Notes: generated from the sequence alone by a model not told the origin. Positions 1-13,818 are shown, numbered from the stretch's first letter. The stretch: 64,000 nt of DNA from Azadirachta indica (GCA_022749755.1 CM040448.1:5392481-5456480); one strand, 5' to 3'. Made by a program: numbers and translations.

Positions 1-59
1 CGATTGTGATTAAACAAAAAAGGGAAGATCAAAAGTAGTTACCCTACCAAGGTGTTAGT

Positions 60-1760
60 GAATTTTCTATAAAACAGCGTCAATGCTAATAGCTTCGACC
101 TTCGAAGACAAGGAAAAGTTAACCACATAGGCTAAATGGTTGATGAAGAGGATCAGATGCTCAAAAAGCTTCATTTTCTCTTCCAAGATATCTGTCCAGA
201 AGAGACTGTCCATTTCAATAATTTCTTCTCCTTGTTCAGTATGTTGGTTTTTTGGAAGGCCTCTCTTCAGCACTTTTAGAAACCTCCACTGGTCGCTTAC
301 CTTTATCTTTGGAAGGTTCCTTTTTGTCCTTCTTAGAGCCCTGATGAACCTTTTTTCCCTTACCTTTTGATCGGACTGCTTTCTTTTTAGACGATATACC
401 TTTGTCTTATTTAGGTTTTTTGAAGGGCTTGCGTTGCTTCTACGCTGAACCCCTAATCTGGGTCTCCAACGAAGAGAAGATAGACCCTAATGAGCTTAGG
501 AGTTTTCCCTTACCTCTCTTCAAAGCCATCTTCCTTGTAAGGCATAAAAGACGAAATGAGGACTTATACAAAATATGAATAAAGGTAAAAAAATGTTTCG
601 AGAAAGAGGATGAACGAAATATTCACTCTTACTAATGACAAATTCATCTCAATCGATTTCTTAGACAAGTTCTTTTTCTGCCTTAAGAGCAGCTTCAAGC
701 TCTTCACAGATAGAGGCAACCTCGACAAGGCCAGAGTTTATAAGCTGATCAAGGGAAAGTAAAGCCTTATGATCAGCTTACTTTGCGTATCTCGCGCTGA
801 TCTTCGACAAAAGAAGGGCAGTTAGGTCAGGCTTTGAATCCCAGATAGCTACAACAAGAAAAAAGATTATTAGCAATAATCTTCAATATGAAGGACCAAA
901 TACATCATTCTAACTCTATCGGATGTACTATCGCAGAATGGGTTTAAACGCATAGGGCATAGGATCGTGTATGTTCATCCCAACAAAGGAAGATTGACAC
1001 TAGTCCCTGCCCACGTAAAACCATCTGTCCTTCCAATTTTTGTTATAAGAGGGGTTGCCCATAACCAATTTATCGGCCTTGGTGTTGGCTTGGAGATAGT
1101 AAAAGTCTGGGTATTTCTTTGGTCTCTTCGTAAGTAAGAATAAATGTTTGATTTCACCGATGGTCGATGGGCTTTGCTTGGCTATAGCGCAGATCACATA
1201 CAGTCTGGTGATGGTTCTCCACCCATTTAGGTTTAGTTAGTAGGAATGAATTCTCAAGCCGTAGAATATAGCAGCAAAGTATGGCTCTAATGGTAACTTG
1301 GCCTTAGGGAAAATAGCTCTTCATTGAAAGCCACTTCATCCCCCTTCGGACATCTCAGGAATTCGTTGGCTTCTAGGATAAAGTAACAAAGTTAAGGATT
1401 TGATAGAGTCTCCTGAAGGCTATCAAGTCAGCCTCAATGGCATTAGAGGGGAATTTGTCAGCTTCGAATATGCTATTTTCCCTGGTCAGATTAAGGGGAG
1501 GATATTGAATTGTAGGACAATGGATGCTATCGATGTAAAAGTTCCCTTTGGAGTCTAACTCATCTTGATCATCGTTAGACTCATCATCTTCCTTGTCACT
1601 TGTGTTCCCATTCCCTTGTCTACTCGGAATTAGAGGTGGCTTAGATATGTGTTCAGGGGGGGAAGGAAGGCACAGGTTGATCTAGTTGTTGAATGACCCT
1701 ATCTACAAGATTTTGGAGAACTTCTTGGTCTCTCGCATTGGTTTGTTTAGGGTCCATTTC
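60..1760 (-). pseudogene. Decayed gypsy-like element (gag / Transposase_28-like remnant)
   Basis: Read on the minus strand, this stretch gives a broken protein. An ATG at about 1759 opens an acidic segment (MDPKQTNARDQEVLQNL...) that is lost after about 40 codons at a run of seven C on the minus strand. One base fewer would continue the frame through a conserved-looking segment at 1640-1380. Further down, 1197-975 encodes SYNKNWKDRWFYVGRD, which resembles the 'SNKGWKD-FFFV' motif of plant gypsy-type transposon proteins (Pfam Transposase_28, from memory). Lysine-rich and coiled-coil-like pieces follow at 530-70. Stops and frameshifts throughout show it is dead. The element type rests on one motif, so family assignment is tentative; a transposon origin is more secure. 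Confidence 0.45.
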
Positions 1761-4720
1761 TCCTTACATATAGTGAGAAGAACTGTCAGACAAAATCATT
1801 ACTTCGGGATCGAGGTGAAAATACTTAAGGGCGTTTAACCTAGGGTCTAGGATGATTAAGGGGATATTAACATCAAGATCAAAAATGGCTAGGGGTTGGA
1901 TCTTCTTTAAGGGAATGGTCTTATGTTCCCTAATAAAGTCATCTTTAATCCTACAAGGAAGCCGATTCCAGACTTCATAATCTGTCTAAGATGAACTTGT
2001 CGAAAAAGTGTCAAATTCCCTTCCTTGGGTACTGAGAATGTTCCTCATATCAAGTTTTTCACGTTTTACCATAATTAATCTAAGTAAATAACAATGTGGT
2101 CTAGTCAATTCGGAGTTCATCAAAGTGCAAAAACGGTTAAGCATTAATTCTATTCAGAGGAACTTAATTTTGGTCAATTTTAAGGTCACTGTAAGGTTCT
2201 TAAGCTGTGACCTGAATCCGACCAAATCCCTGCTCAATAAGGAAAGCTCAAGATGTCTAAGTTAGGCTCTAAAGTGATTCCTAAGGTTCGTCCTAACCTT
2301 CAATTCCATTCTAGCGTCCTAAGGCATAAAAGTAAATATGAAATTATGGCTTAATTGTGAAATTAATTAAGAGAAAAGCATGATGTTTTTCAAACAAAAC
2401 GGCAAATTTGCATTTCGGCACAAAAAAAGAAAAAATTAAACGTAGTAATCAAGGTTGAGGGAGAAATAGCTTACCTAAATGAAAAGGTCGGCTAGAGAGC
2501 GAGAAGCGAGCATCGAAGGAAAGACAGAGCTTGTTTGCGAACTAAGAAAGAAGTTCGCAAAAAAAAAAAAAGGAAGAAGCTTGCAAAGAAAGAAGAGGGT
2601 TTTAGAACTCAGTGGAAGTTACGAGAGAAGTAAACAGATGAAAGGAGTAAGGTGAAACTTTTACACCCTCCTCACCCCATGCTGTGAACAAAATGAATGG
2701 CTTTAATGGTGCCACGAAGTCATCGGTTGATGTGGACTAGTTGTGTGAGAGCATGTGGCAGTAAGGTGAAGGGTCTGAAGGCGGTAATGGTTGCAAGCAT
2801 TTACACATGTTAATTAGCAATGCGAGAATCAAGGTGGAACTCGGGCATGTTTTCAAATCATTGGTGCTTCTTTTGAATTTCAATTCACAGCTATGTTCTG
2901 TGTTCAACAACTAGATTATGTTCAGCTTAGTATTCTCATCAACCGAGTGTTATTTGAGAAAAGTCTAAGTTGCTCAGAAAATGGCATTTCCACTGGAAAC
3001 ATTTTTCACTGAAAACTGAAGGATTTGATGTTTGGGAAGATGGACTCAGGCTCATAGGATTAATGGGATTCATGTTAACAAGCCCAATACGTGGTCAACC
3101 TCATGCGTCCTAATCAGGTTAGTTCTGTAGGTTTCTAATTAGGCTCTCCACAAATGAACTTGACCAGAAAAAAAAATTCTTGCAGAAAAAGAAAAATTAA
3201 ATTTGAAAGTTTTAATTTAAAGTAATTTAGGATTCTACAGAATACACTCTCAATTCTATGTAAATTCAAATTCCTAATACTAATAGAAGAAGGAAAGTTG
3301 TATATATATATATATATATATATTGCCCTACCCATATAGATGAGGGATGTGATTTTACAAATTCAGCAATAAAATTCTCTTTCCTCAAAAAGAAATAAGA
3401 AAACACAATTTTTATTGTATAATATTGAGAGTTACAATTTACGATATTAACAGGTATATTATAGACTATTAGCTTATAAGTGAATATAAAAGTGTAAAGG
3501 AGTTTGATTGGTATATTGTACATTAAGGATTTTTGTTTGATGTTCTATTTATAGTATTTTGTATTCAATGAGAATTTATCATATTAGTGAACACTGAATA
3601 GTGAATACTTGTTAATTAAAGAACCCGTCATGTTGCAATCAGAGAATAATAAAATAAAGAGAAAAGTAAAGTGCAAACTACATTAAAAAAAAAAAAAAGA
3701 AAGAAAGAAAGGTTTGATCAAAATAAAATGAAAATACTAAGACTGATAGAATAAATGATTCTAATTAAATGGCCAACAGTAGAGATCTATTCCTCTTGAA
3801 ATGGAATACAGTCAGACATAATTTTATCATGTTAATAAATATTAAAGCTAACTAGGAACTCCATAATAAAACTTATCTAACTTGTGGGGTTTCGAGTTGA
3901 AATTAATTATTAAACACACTCTTTTTGTAATTTTTTTTATTTTCGACTTTATTAACCAACATATATATTAACATAATAGCTTAAATATTTGTCAATTCAT
4001 ATTGACCCATGCAATAACATAATTATATACGTTTATTTTATTTGACTAATGCAATGACATATACCCTTATTTATTAATAGCAAAAACATAATATCGATTA
4101 TCATGCAATAACAAGCTTTTAGCTATGTAAGAGAGCATATTAGAATTTAAAATGGCATTGTTAACTAAAAAAATAATTTTGAATTGTAAATATAATTATG
4201 TGAGTGTACATTAATATTAAATTGGTAAATTAACGAAAGAAGAAGATATATCTAATTAAAGTATATTTTAATTTAAAATCAATGATTCTTCTGCTTATCC
4301 ACAAAGTTGTGGCTTTGCTCGCTTTCAATGTTTGTCCCTTAAGTTGACTTGAACAATAGCTTCTCGACATGCACCAAACAGTTTGATTATCACACAAATC
4401 AATTTACATTTTCCCATCCTATTTCATTCCTGTAACCTGTTTGTGATACTTGGGAAATGGCTTGTGTTGAAGCCCTTGTAGGTGTATTGTATGGTTGCGA
4501 AAGAGTAAAGATACTTTGAAAATTCATAGATTCCAAGTACGTAAAATAGATACTGTTACAGGCCACTATAATAGTAAGGGCTTCATAATGTATAGTGAGA
4601 AATAAGGCAACCGATTAATAAAAATATATATATATATATATCTGTAAGAAAAATTTCAGCCGAAAGCCAAAGATGGAAATTCCCATGAAAAATCATTTTT
4701 AACCACTTTTTTTAGGTGTT
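1761..4720. other. Intergenic, no gene seen
   Basis: I see no gene here. The part at 2480-2700 is purine-rich on the plus strand and may be the untranslated or terminal part of the decayed element to its left. A (TA)11 microsatellite lies at 3301-3323 and an A-rich/GAAA run at 3687-3710. The rest is AT-rich with short chance ORFs. Confidence 0.5.
3301..3323. repeat. (TA)n microsatellite
   Basis: About eleven uninterrupted TA units in intergenic DNA. Confidence 0.9.
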
Positions 4721-4739
4721 TTTGGGCAACAAACATGGA

Positions 4740-5260
4740 ACTCAAATTCACAATTTTGTAAGTGATCGATGAACACATTCGAGTTGAACTCTCCCCCACA
4801 ATTTTGGTCCAAAGGATTTAACCATGTAAATTGTGAGTATCATCAATGAAGAGTGCATAATAACTGAAACCTAAAGTAGATGACAACAAGGCTCCCAAAT
4901 ATCACAATGAACCTTTTGAAAAGGAAATTGAGAAATTTTATGGGATCTATTTAAAGGTGGCTTATATCTCCTTCCTATTTGACAACTAACACACAGGAGA
5001 GGTTGAGTTATCCAACGGGTGATATCAATGGCTTTCTCTTCCTTCAACAAAGATAACAACTTTTGAATGGGGATTGCCAAACTGTTGATGCAAAATGTTG
5101 GAAGGTTTTACTACTTTAACTTGTTGCACTCAGCCTCTTGAGATGCTACATTTAGTACATATAGTTGCCTTTCTTACTCTCCCTCGCTATCGTATCCTTC
5201 GATTTTGGTCCTTAACAAAACAGCCAAAGAAAATACTTTTAGCAAATTTCTTAGGTGAAT
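4740..5260 (-). pseudogene. Copia-type pol fragment (GAG-pre-integrase to integrase start)
   Basis: The minus-strand reading at 5080-4871 gives LLSLLKEEKAIDIT, then CVSCQIGRRYKPPLNRS and FPFQKVHCDIWEP. This is the zinc-binding GAG-pre-integrase segment running into the 'H-D-W-GP' start of a Ty1/copia integrase (familiar form: C-x2-C-x-GK-R-x-PF...S-PLELIHSDVWGP). Downstream pieces, including YALFIDD-like residues near 4865-4830, continue the integrase core but in shifted frames with stops. No flanking LTR was recognised. It is an old truncated fragment. Confidence 0.7.
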
Positions 5261-5519
5261 TTCGAGTGTCATGAAAATTTATTTTAGTTCCACTTGCTGA
5301 TAGGATTGCAGCCTTTACGGATCCTTCAATGAAGACAACACGGCAGATATTCTGCTAACCTTAGCTTCTGAAATTGTCATATTTGAGAAATATTTGTGAT
5401 CTCGAAGGATCCTAAACACAAATATATCATCATCAGCTTTGGAAATAATAAAAATGATGATTATTTTACTATATTAGTGGGTTATTGGAAGTGTAGTTGG
5501 TTAGTAGAATATAATGGTG

Positions 5520-8500
5520 GGATCTAGCACTACCTTTTTTTTAACAAAAAAAAATACATAAAGAGATGGGCTTAACCCAAATCATTTTTAATCTTCTTTA
5601 CCTATCTCATGTTTCGAAACCGAATAATAGTCTCTTCTTTATAATTAATTAAAAACACTAAAATATATATATATAAGACACGCTTCTTTCACCTAAAAAT
5701 AAAATTTTACTTTAAAATTTATTCTTTCAAAATCCTTTACGTTATGTTATATGCCACTTTTCTGTAACATAATAATCTTTCTTTAGCTTTACTTTTTAAA
5801 AAATAATCTTTCTTGAATTATGAATTATGATATAGATATTATACTTTTGTTTATTGTTTCATTTTAATTATGTAGAAGGTATTATAAGAGCTTAAAGTCT
5901 AGGAACCAACCTACCCTTTTAAAATTATGTTTCAATTGTTTTGAAATTTTATTATGTAAAATATCAGTTCAAAAGTATTTTGAAAAGTTACAATTATCAA
6001 ATATTTGAATCATTTTTTAGAATTTAAAAAATAAGAAAATATTTTGATATAATATGTAAGAAGAAAAAAATAAGAATATTTGTTTTTTATCATGTTTTTG
6101 AGAATAGATTTATATTAAAATTTTAATAGTAAGCATTAGTTGATTACTTTAAAATATTATTTTAAATATATTAACACTATATATTATGTAAATAATTTTG
6201 TTACTTCTTAATTTTATTGTGATAACATTATTTGAAATATAATATACATATTTTTTAATTGAATAAGTATTCGATGAATTTGATAATTTGTTATTAATTC
6301 AATAATAAAAATCCAAGCTGATGTATGCCAAAACATCACTAACATCATATAAAATAATTATATCTTAAATTTAAAAGCTAGATTCTTTTTTTCTTTGAAA
6401 ACAAAAGTCAATCATTATTATTTTAAGAAGTTATAAGAGATTATATTTATAATTTTTCATATAAATTAATTAGTAACAAATTATACATAATTTATTTAGA
6501 TAAACAAATTATAATATTAATGAAAAATCTTGAATTAAATAGATCAATAAAATAAAAAATTTATAAAATATTTTGTAAAAAATTTTAAAAGATAACAAAA
6601 TAATGAAGTAGGAAAAACTTTATAAGTTGAAAAAAGGGAGAATGCCTGTTGTCCTCTGATTTTTAAGACAATATTCTATTATCCTCTATAGTTTTTCTAA
6701 TATCTCATTATCTTCCTAGCTCTTTTTTTTTCGGTTTTATCCTTCGATTCAATTAATTCATGTTTTAATTATTAAATAGTAAAATCAAAAATATTTAAAA
6801 TACTAAATGGCAAAATAAGAATTTTTCTAGTTTAAATCAAAACCAAGTATATTTTAAATTATAAGCCAAATCCTACGTTAAGAATTAAAAATCTTAACTA
6901 GACACCATTATTAGATGGATTAAGTGAATTTATAATTTAACACTTTTTAATATATGATAAATATAACTAAACTTTTAAAATGTAAAAAAAATTCATTTAT
7001 AATGGGTTGCAAATAGTGATTAAATTGATGATAATAAAAGAGAATTTTAGTTCAATTCTCCATCTTAACAACAGAAAAAATGATTAATCAAATTCTATTG
7101 AGTTTGACTCATATTAGACATTTATCAAAAATGGCTCTGGTTATTAAGTGATTGAATAACCAAGAACAATTTACTTACAACACTTAATTGACATTCATGA
7201 AAAATATTTAATGAATTATGAGTTCAATACATCTAGTTTAACACAAAGGTGGATATTCTTTGCTCATTATCTTACAATTATTTATTCATAAACTTCGTGT
7301 GAGCGAATAGTTTTCATTTCTCATCTTATAAAAAATCTTTTTCACTTCGCCTAGCGCTATCCTTTCTCGAGGTATTTTAGTGATACGTCTATTAAAACTA
7401 GACACTCTTATTTAGTCAAATATCTAGCAACAAACTCTTATGTTTCTTTTATCAATATATTTTTGAACAAATTCCTAAATAACAAGGCTAAAGATTTTAT
7501 TATTAATTACTATAATAATTAACAGTATTATAAATGAATTTACATGTTAACACTTCTAAACTAAATTTAACACTATTATTAACCGTGTTCTATCCCTACC
7601 ACCTATTTATTAATTTTAATCATATTGTTTTAGATCAATTGAAACTCGCCAATTTTATATTATGTTGGCGGGCCAGGTGAACCCATTTGATAACAAATAA
7701 CCATTATTATTATCATACATTACATTAATTATAAAAGAATAAACCTAGGATTAATTATCATCAAAGTCAACCTAATTAGGTAAGGTCGAAGAAAAATGTA
7801 GGTTTGCTAATGATTAGGTCCACATCTTTCGTATTTATCTAACTTTTACATATTAGGCATAAATATTAAGGTCTCTATAATACAGTAACAACAACAACAA
7901 CAACAATAATAACGTATGGAGTTAAATTGATCTTTTCTTATAACCTGTTTGAGATTGTCATTTAAGAATATAAAAGTCATTTTAAACAGTAAAAAATTAT
8001 TTTAAATGTTTGATAAAATTTTTTCAAATTTCTTTCAACCAAATCACTTATTCGGAGTTGTAGGAGAAGAGTTTGTTTTTCAAATTTTGATTTTAAAACT
8101 TAGTTTTATCTTTAAATATAATATCAAATATATCGGTTTAGAATTACAAAAATTCAAATTTAATTCTAAAATAATTATTAAATTTTAACTTTAATTAAAA
8201 ATAATTTTTTTAAAACAAAGTATTTTTTATTATTTTTTTATTTTATAATTAAAAATTTAATATTTTATATAAATTATTTTAAGTTAACGCATACATATAT
8301 ATATATATGTACTCTTATCTAAAATACAACTTACGTCAATCATTATTTATTATTTATTATATATATTTTAGTTCATTTGCCTTATTCCAACATTTTAATC
8401 ATAAAAAATATCAGAGGCACAAAATTACTTTTAAAATTTATATCACTTTTCAAAATAAGATACTACTAAACACTAAACTTACTCTTTTTACAACTGATTA

Positions 8501-8600
8501 TTTTTATAGTATAATAATATCATATTATTTTAACATCCACACCAATCTCAAACTGATTCCTGCCAAGAATTCAGATCAAAGAACGCATACGAGAAGTCGG
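5520..8600. other. AT-rich intergenic DNA
   Basis: No gene recognised. Sequence is strongly AT-rich with many A/T runs; ORFs at 8006-8188 and 8307-8660 are low-complexity chance frames rich in F, I, K, N and Y. The stretch at 6635-6720 ('aaaaaagggagaatg...' followed by 'ctcattatc') resembles stretches at 49065-49160 and 58800-58890, so it is probably a dispersed repeat. A short CAA run lies at about 7887-7903. Confidence 0.5.
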
Positions 8601-8625
8601 CAACCATTGATGTATAATACAGCTA

Positions 8626-11073
8626 TTAAACATATAACGAAGGAGCAAGACGTGGAGTGAGGAGTACATGGAGGGGAGTGGTTTTAACGAGAGTCAGACT
8701 TATTCCCTCACCCATGTCAACTTCATCTGATACGCTTGAAAAGTTGAAGCCATGTAACAAAGAAGCCAGTGTAATTTGCATAGCTTGAAGGGCAAGCGAC
8801 ACGCCTGCACACATTCTTCTCCCACTACTGAATGGTATAAGTTCAAAATTCTGGCCTCTAACATCAATGTCTTTGTGGGTTGTGAGAAATCTTTCAGGCT
8901 CAAACTTAGAAGGCTCCTGCCAAATACGTGAGTCACGTTGAATCTTCCAGACATTAACAAATAGTTGTGTGCCTGCAGGAACGTGGTAGCCATTGATGTT
9001 GCAATCTTCCATGGACTCGTGTGGAAGTGAGAGTGGTACAGCAGGATATAGACGCATTGCTTCCTTCACGATAGCTTGGAGATAGACTAGATTTTTGAGG
9101 TCTGATTCGTTCACTAGCCTTTCTCTACCAATCTGAATGTCTAGTTCGTTTTGAGCTTTCTTCAGAACATCTCTATGGTTGAGAAGTAAAGAGAGAACCC
9201 ATGTCATTGTAACCGCTGTAGTGTCTGTTCCCGCTAAGACTAGAGCCTGCATACAAAAAAATATAAATTAACATCTCTATCGTTGGAGAATTAACACATA
9301 CCTCTCCTAAGGTGTAGAAAACTCACATTTAGATAATAAATTTAAAAATATATATATTTACTTCCTTTAAACTGTTAGTTGGTTATCTAATTTTCATCAA
9401 AAAAACTAAAATATTCAAGCTATTCTACATTAGATATTCTAAAGTGTTTTTAAATATTTTTCATTTACAGGTTATGATTTTAATATTCTTTAAACTTTAT
9501 AGTACAATAATACTATTTTATACAGTATGAATTAGTTTTACTTTTTATAGTTTTTAATAAATTCTAAATTTTTTTATTAATATTTAGAATTTAAAAAAAA
9601 ATTGATACATCCGTGCACTCACTTACTGAAATTATATTTTTTTAATTATTTTTTATTAATTGGGTGCACATATGTATGAAACAAGTGTAGTTTTAAATTT
9701 GTTATTAACTTTAAAAATTTATGATTGTGATAAATAATAATACTAAACATACAAATTTTACTCTATAAATTAATGTAATAGTATTATTTTATTAACGTAT
9801 CTTATATATTTTATTATCTATGTTTATTTAGAAATCCCACCCTTACAACTTGAAATGTTGAATGATCAATAAAAAATAATACAATTTTTTATGAGTATTA
9901 ATTATGTAGTAAGTGAAAAATGGTTAAATTAGTAAAATGTCCAAAAATACACTTGATTCTAACTGTCCTCTGTCGATCAACTAACAATGCAGGGGAGGTA
10001 AATATAAGTTTCTCCAAACTTGCTATCTAAGTGTAAAGATTCTAAACCTCAAGGCAGGTATGTGTTAATTCCCCTATAATTGTTTCATTAGAATTAAGTT
10101 TGGTCAAAGGCACGGATATTACCAGGCATGTAGCTTTGATTACTGTGTCAGCATCACGACCGAGAAATTGTTCTTCATGATCAAGAATGGACAGCATCAC
10201 GTCCATAAAATCTTCCTCTTCGATCACCTCTCCGGAATTTCTCTTCCTCTTGTGCTCTTCCAACCATCCCTGAACAACAATATCTAATTCTTTAATTGTC
10301 TTCTTCATCGATTTCTCGTCTCCTCCTATATCAAACCACCTCAAGAAAGGTAAAGCATCTGATACCACGAACTTACCACTCAATTCAAAATACCTAGTCA
10401 GTTCTTCTATCCATTCTTCACCTGAATTACATCGCTTTCCTGCAACTACTTTTAAGATCATGTTAAGGGCTATCTCCCCAAACCATCTCTTCATCTCCAC
10501 CAACACCGGCTTATTTGAAGTATTAATGCTTTTGTTCTTGTTCCATAACTCATATAACCATTTTAAAGAAGTCTTCAACTCAGATTCTCGTACATGCTTG
10601 AGATTCTCAAGCCGATAGTTTGAGAGTAGCTGAAGTGTGGCTATCTTGCGTATCTGGCGCCATAATGAGCCATAAGGACTGAAGCCAACCATGCAAAAAT
10701 TGTAACCTAAAACCTCCATGGCAAGAGTTTTTGGACGGCTGGCAAAGACTTTATCATTTGTAGTGAGACATTCTTTAGCCATCTCCCAACTACTGACTAC
10801 CAGAGTTCGATGCACACCCATCCTGATGGTGAAGATTGGTCCATACTTATCAGCCATTTTCCCCAACACTCTGTGTGGAGGTTCTGGCCCTCCTAAGAGG
10901 TGTAGATGACCAACCAAAGGCCATGCTCCGCCAGCTTCTGGTGCTCCTCTCTTCTTGCTACCGATTCGTAGAACATTTCTTGAAATCAACAGCAGAGTGC
11001 ACAGAAGAAGGATTAGAAGGGTTAAAAAAGATGCAGCTACAGGACTTGTTTGTGAGAAAAGATGAAAGTCCAT
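8626..11073 (-). CDS. CYP82: Cytochrome P450, CYP82 family (2 exons)
   Basis: This is a microsomal class II P450 mono-oxygenase of 523 aa, the usual CYP82 length. Exon 1 is 11073-10123 (317 codons) and exon 2 is 9246-8626 (206 codons plus stop). The 876 bp phase-0 intron has donor CTG|GTAATA and acceptor TATGCAG|GCT and splits ...IKATCL|ALVLAGTDTT, the single intron position usual in CYP82 genes. Visible features: N-terminal membrane anchor (about 13-30), WPLVGHL, C-helix W138/R142, I-helix AGTDTT (322-327), K-helix ExxR (E379-R382), PERF (434-437) and haem loop FSSGRRMCAG with the cysteine ligand C463. 'ESMEDCNINGYHVPAGT' is also CYP82-like. Known CYP82 enzymes oxidise coumarins, flavones, homoterpene precursors or alkaloids; the substrate here cannot be told. 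No key residue is missing and no second CYP82 copy lies in the window. AATAAA-like signals lie about 270 bp past the stop (8344-8358). Confidence 0.95.
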
Positions 11074-11122
11074 TGCTGCTATTCTTGATTGTCAAGCTGA
11101 AGATGCAAACCTCCAAGCCAAG

Positions 11123-11150
11123 ACTATAAATTAATTAGTTTTCTATAAAG
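11123..11150 (-). promoter_or_regulatory. Candidate TATA boxes of the CYP82 gene
   Basis: On the minus strand two TATA-like motifs precede the ATG at 11073: CTTTATAGAA (11150-11141) and ATTTATAG (11131-11124). The more distal one would place a start site near 11115 and give a leader of about 40 bases. This is inference from spacing only. Confidence 0.35.
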
Positions 11151-11390
11151 AAAAGCAAGCAGGTCGAATCATCCCCAGTGACCATTGGCTACTTTTTGTT
11201 TTCGTGCTATGAAATTCACTGAGCTGGCAACTGCGCGTCAAAATTGGCTGGAGTGGAAAATAAACAGTAGCGTGTAAGGCTCTTCATCCTAATACAAAAT
11301 ATCTTAGTCAATTCATAATGGTGAGAAAATGCATACCCTCACTACCATTCACTGTTTCGCGATGTAAGACATTACTGAAAAAATAACAAA

Positions 11391-12141
11391 GGGCATTTTT
11401 AGTCCCTAAAGTTTGCATAATTTTCTCATAATGTCCAATTGGGATATACAAAATTTCCGTAAACACCCTTGTTTCGTCTGAATGAAAATATTTTTCGTTC
11501 GTAATATCCTTCTAAACTCTCTAATATTTTGAAAATATCCTCAAAAGGCAAACTCTCTTTATTTTCCCGTTTTGTCCTAAAATTTATTTTACTAGCTACC
11601 GATCACTACCACCAATTGTAACTGGCTTGGATCACTTTAAATATCATTTAAATTCTTACTTAATTTTCTATATAATGATATTATCACTATCATTGTTTGA
11701 GCAATTATTTTTTATAGATAAAAGTTTAACTTCAAAATTATGAAAAACAATTGCTTAAATAGTGATGATGATGATATTATTATATAAAACATTCAATAAA
11801 GATTTTTATGATATATATGATGAATTAAATAGACGGCAATAGATGATGGTCAATAATGGTCGGTGTAGTAGGCAAAGATGGTCAACAATTTATTAAATCT
11901 AGCTATAAGTTGCTCAGCAACATAATAACACGTGTTATAATAACGTGTATATATAAATGACTTAACTGTCACTTTATAATATATCAATAATTATCATTAA
12001 ATGACATTAAAAAATTATTTTATTTACTTTTTCATTAAATATAAGTACAAATTAATAAAATAAGTTTTTTTTTTAATATTTTAATAACTAGTAGAAGTTC
12101 TGAGGCTATTAGGCCAAACTTTTAGAGACTAAAATATCATT
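11391..12141. mobile_element. Possible non-autonomous TIR element
   Basis: The left end reads TTTTTAGTCCCTAAAGTTTG and the right end, reverse complemented, reads ATTTTAGTCTCTAAAAGTTTGG. This is an imperfect inverted pair about 750 bp apart. The interior is AT-rich and non-coding. I could not settle a target-site duplication, so the superfamily is open (MULE-like is one option). Confidence 0.4.
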
Positions 12142-13818
12142 TACTATATCTTTAATATTTCAGTTTATTTTACTTTAGTTCTTGAAACAAAGTTTTTCTA
12201 CTACTATTTTACTGTTTTTATAGGAGTTTATTACAGTGACGACAGAAGTAGACAAAATTGAAGGGGCAAAGATATTTAAATCTTTAAATTTTAGCCCCTT
12301 AAAATGATTAAATCTAAAAAATTTAAAAATATCTTTTAAAATCTCTCCCTATTAATGCAATAACTATTACTAAAGAAAAATAATTATTAAACCTCAAAAA
12401 AAATTTAATAAAAATAAATACAATATATTATTTACTAAAAATTAGCTCATTTAATTTGACGCACTTTTATTGTTATTAAGTCATCTTAAATTCAAGTAAT
12501 AATAAAATTTAAAAATAAATATATATTTTATTTACATATATTATTAAATCAAAAATATTTATTATACCTTGACAATAGCTTGGTAGTTAGGAGCACACTT
12601 AAGATTCTTAAATGATCTCAAGTAACGGTAAGCATTTGATATTTTGTTGGGTAATTTTTCACTTTCATTTAAATAAATATTTATTTTAACTAAATTCTAT
12701 ATGTCTTGTCTTAATAGTATTTTCTCTGACTATTATTGTAAATAGTTGTAAATGTTATATGCTTTAAATAGTAGAATTAATAAGTTCAATAGGTCAATTT
12801 TTGGGACTTAAATGTTGTTTTTTAAAATTAAAGTTAGATAAATATTTAAAAATTATAGATGAGGTTACTAGAACAATGATGATAAAAAAATGAAATTGAA
12901 GTAAAATAAATATTAAAATTTTGAAAGATGTTTAGAATATAAGTATTGAATATATAAAAATAAAATAAAATTTCACAAAAAATTAATATTTAAAATTAAA
13001 ATTTTCTTTTTTTAAGAAAAAAATTAATAATAAATTTCAATTAATGCTGACTACAAACTTGGTCTTGGAAGAAATGTGATATTAAAAGTTTTGATTAGAT
13101 CTAATTTAACACCACTCATAAAAGCTTAAATTCAATTCGGGTGAAATTTACTTTTATTTAGGGAACTCTACCTCCACTTATTTTTTCAAGGAAAATTGCT
13201 CTCTACATGCTATTTGGAGGACTTAAATCCTTATCTCTATTTAGAGAATAAAGATACTAACTACCCGACTAGAAAATAATTAGTAAATATATCTTATTTC
13301 TAATTGTAGATAAAAATAATATTCTTAATAACAAAAAAAAATTTACTAATTGTATTTAAAAATAATATTTTTCATAATAAAAAACATATTTGAGTAAAGT
13401 AGTAGTTTTTGAGGAGGAGAAAAAAGGTAATTAACTTTTAAAACGTATTTGTAATTAATTAAAATTTAAGAATATATATTTTATTTTTGCAAACAAATTT
13501 TACAAGACATACAACAAAACATGTTTTTTTTTCTTTTTTTTTTGGTTAACATTTTATTTTTGAAAACGGAAACAAGTTATTAAATTATAACCAAACAACC
13601 TCTTCAATTATGGAGAATTAATTTAGGGTAGGGAAAGAGGGATAATGGAATGATAAAGGAAGAAGTGAAATTGGCAATGATAGTAACAACAATAATAAAT
13701 ATTATTTAATAATAAAATGTGTTATTAATAGTTAAACAAATGCAACACAACAGAGACACAGATCATTCTCAAAATTCCTGTATAATGCAGTCTTATTTCT
13801 CTCTTGGAATTTCAAGGC

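Noticed and set aside
8307..8660. 117-codon plus-strand ORF as a gene
   Set aside because: Low-complexity composition (I, F, Y, K, N), overlaps the 3' end of CYP82, and no family resemblance.
8700..8993. Minus-strand ORF of 97 codons inside CYP82 exon 2
   Set aside because: It overlaps the P450 exon in another frame; the exon frame holds the haem and K-helix motifs.
10718..11129. Plus-strand ORFs across CYP82 exon 1
   Set aside because: They are antisense shadows of the coding exon with no recognisable domain.
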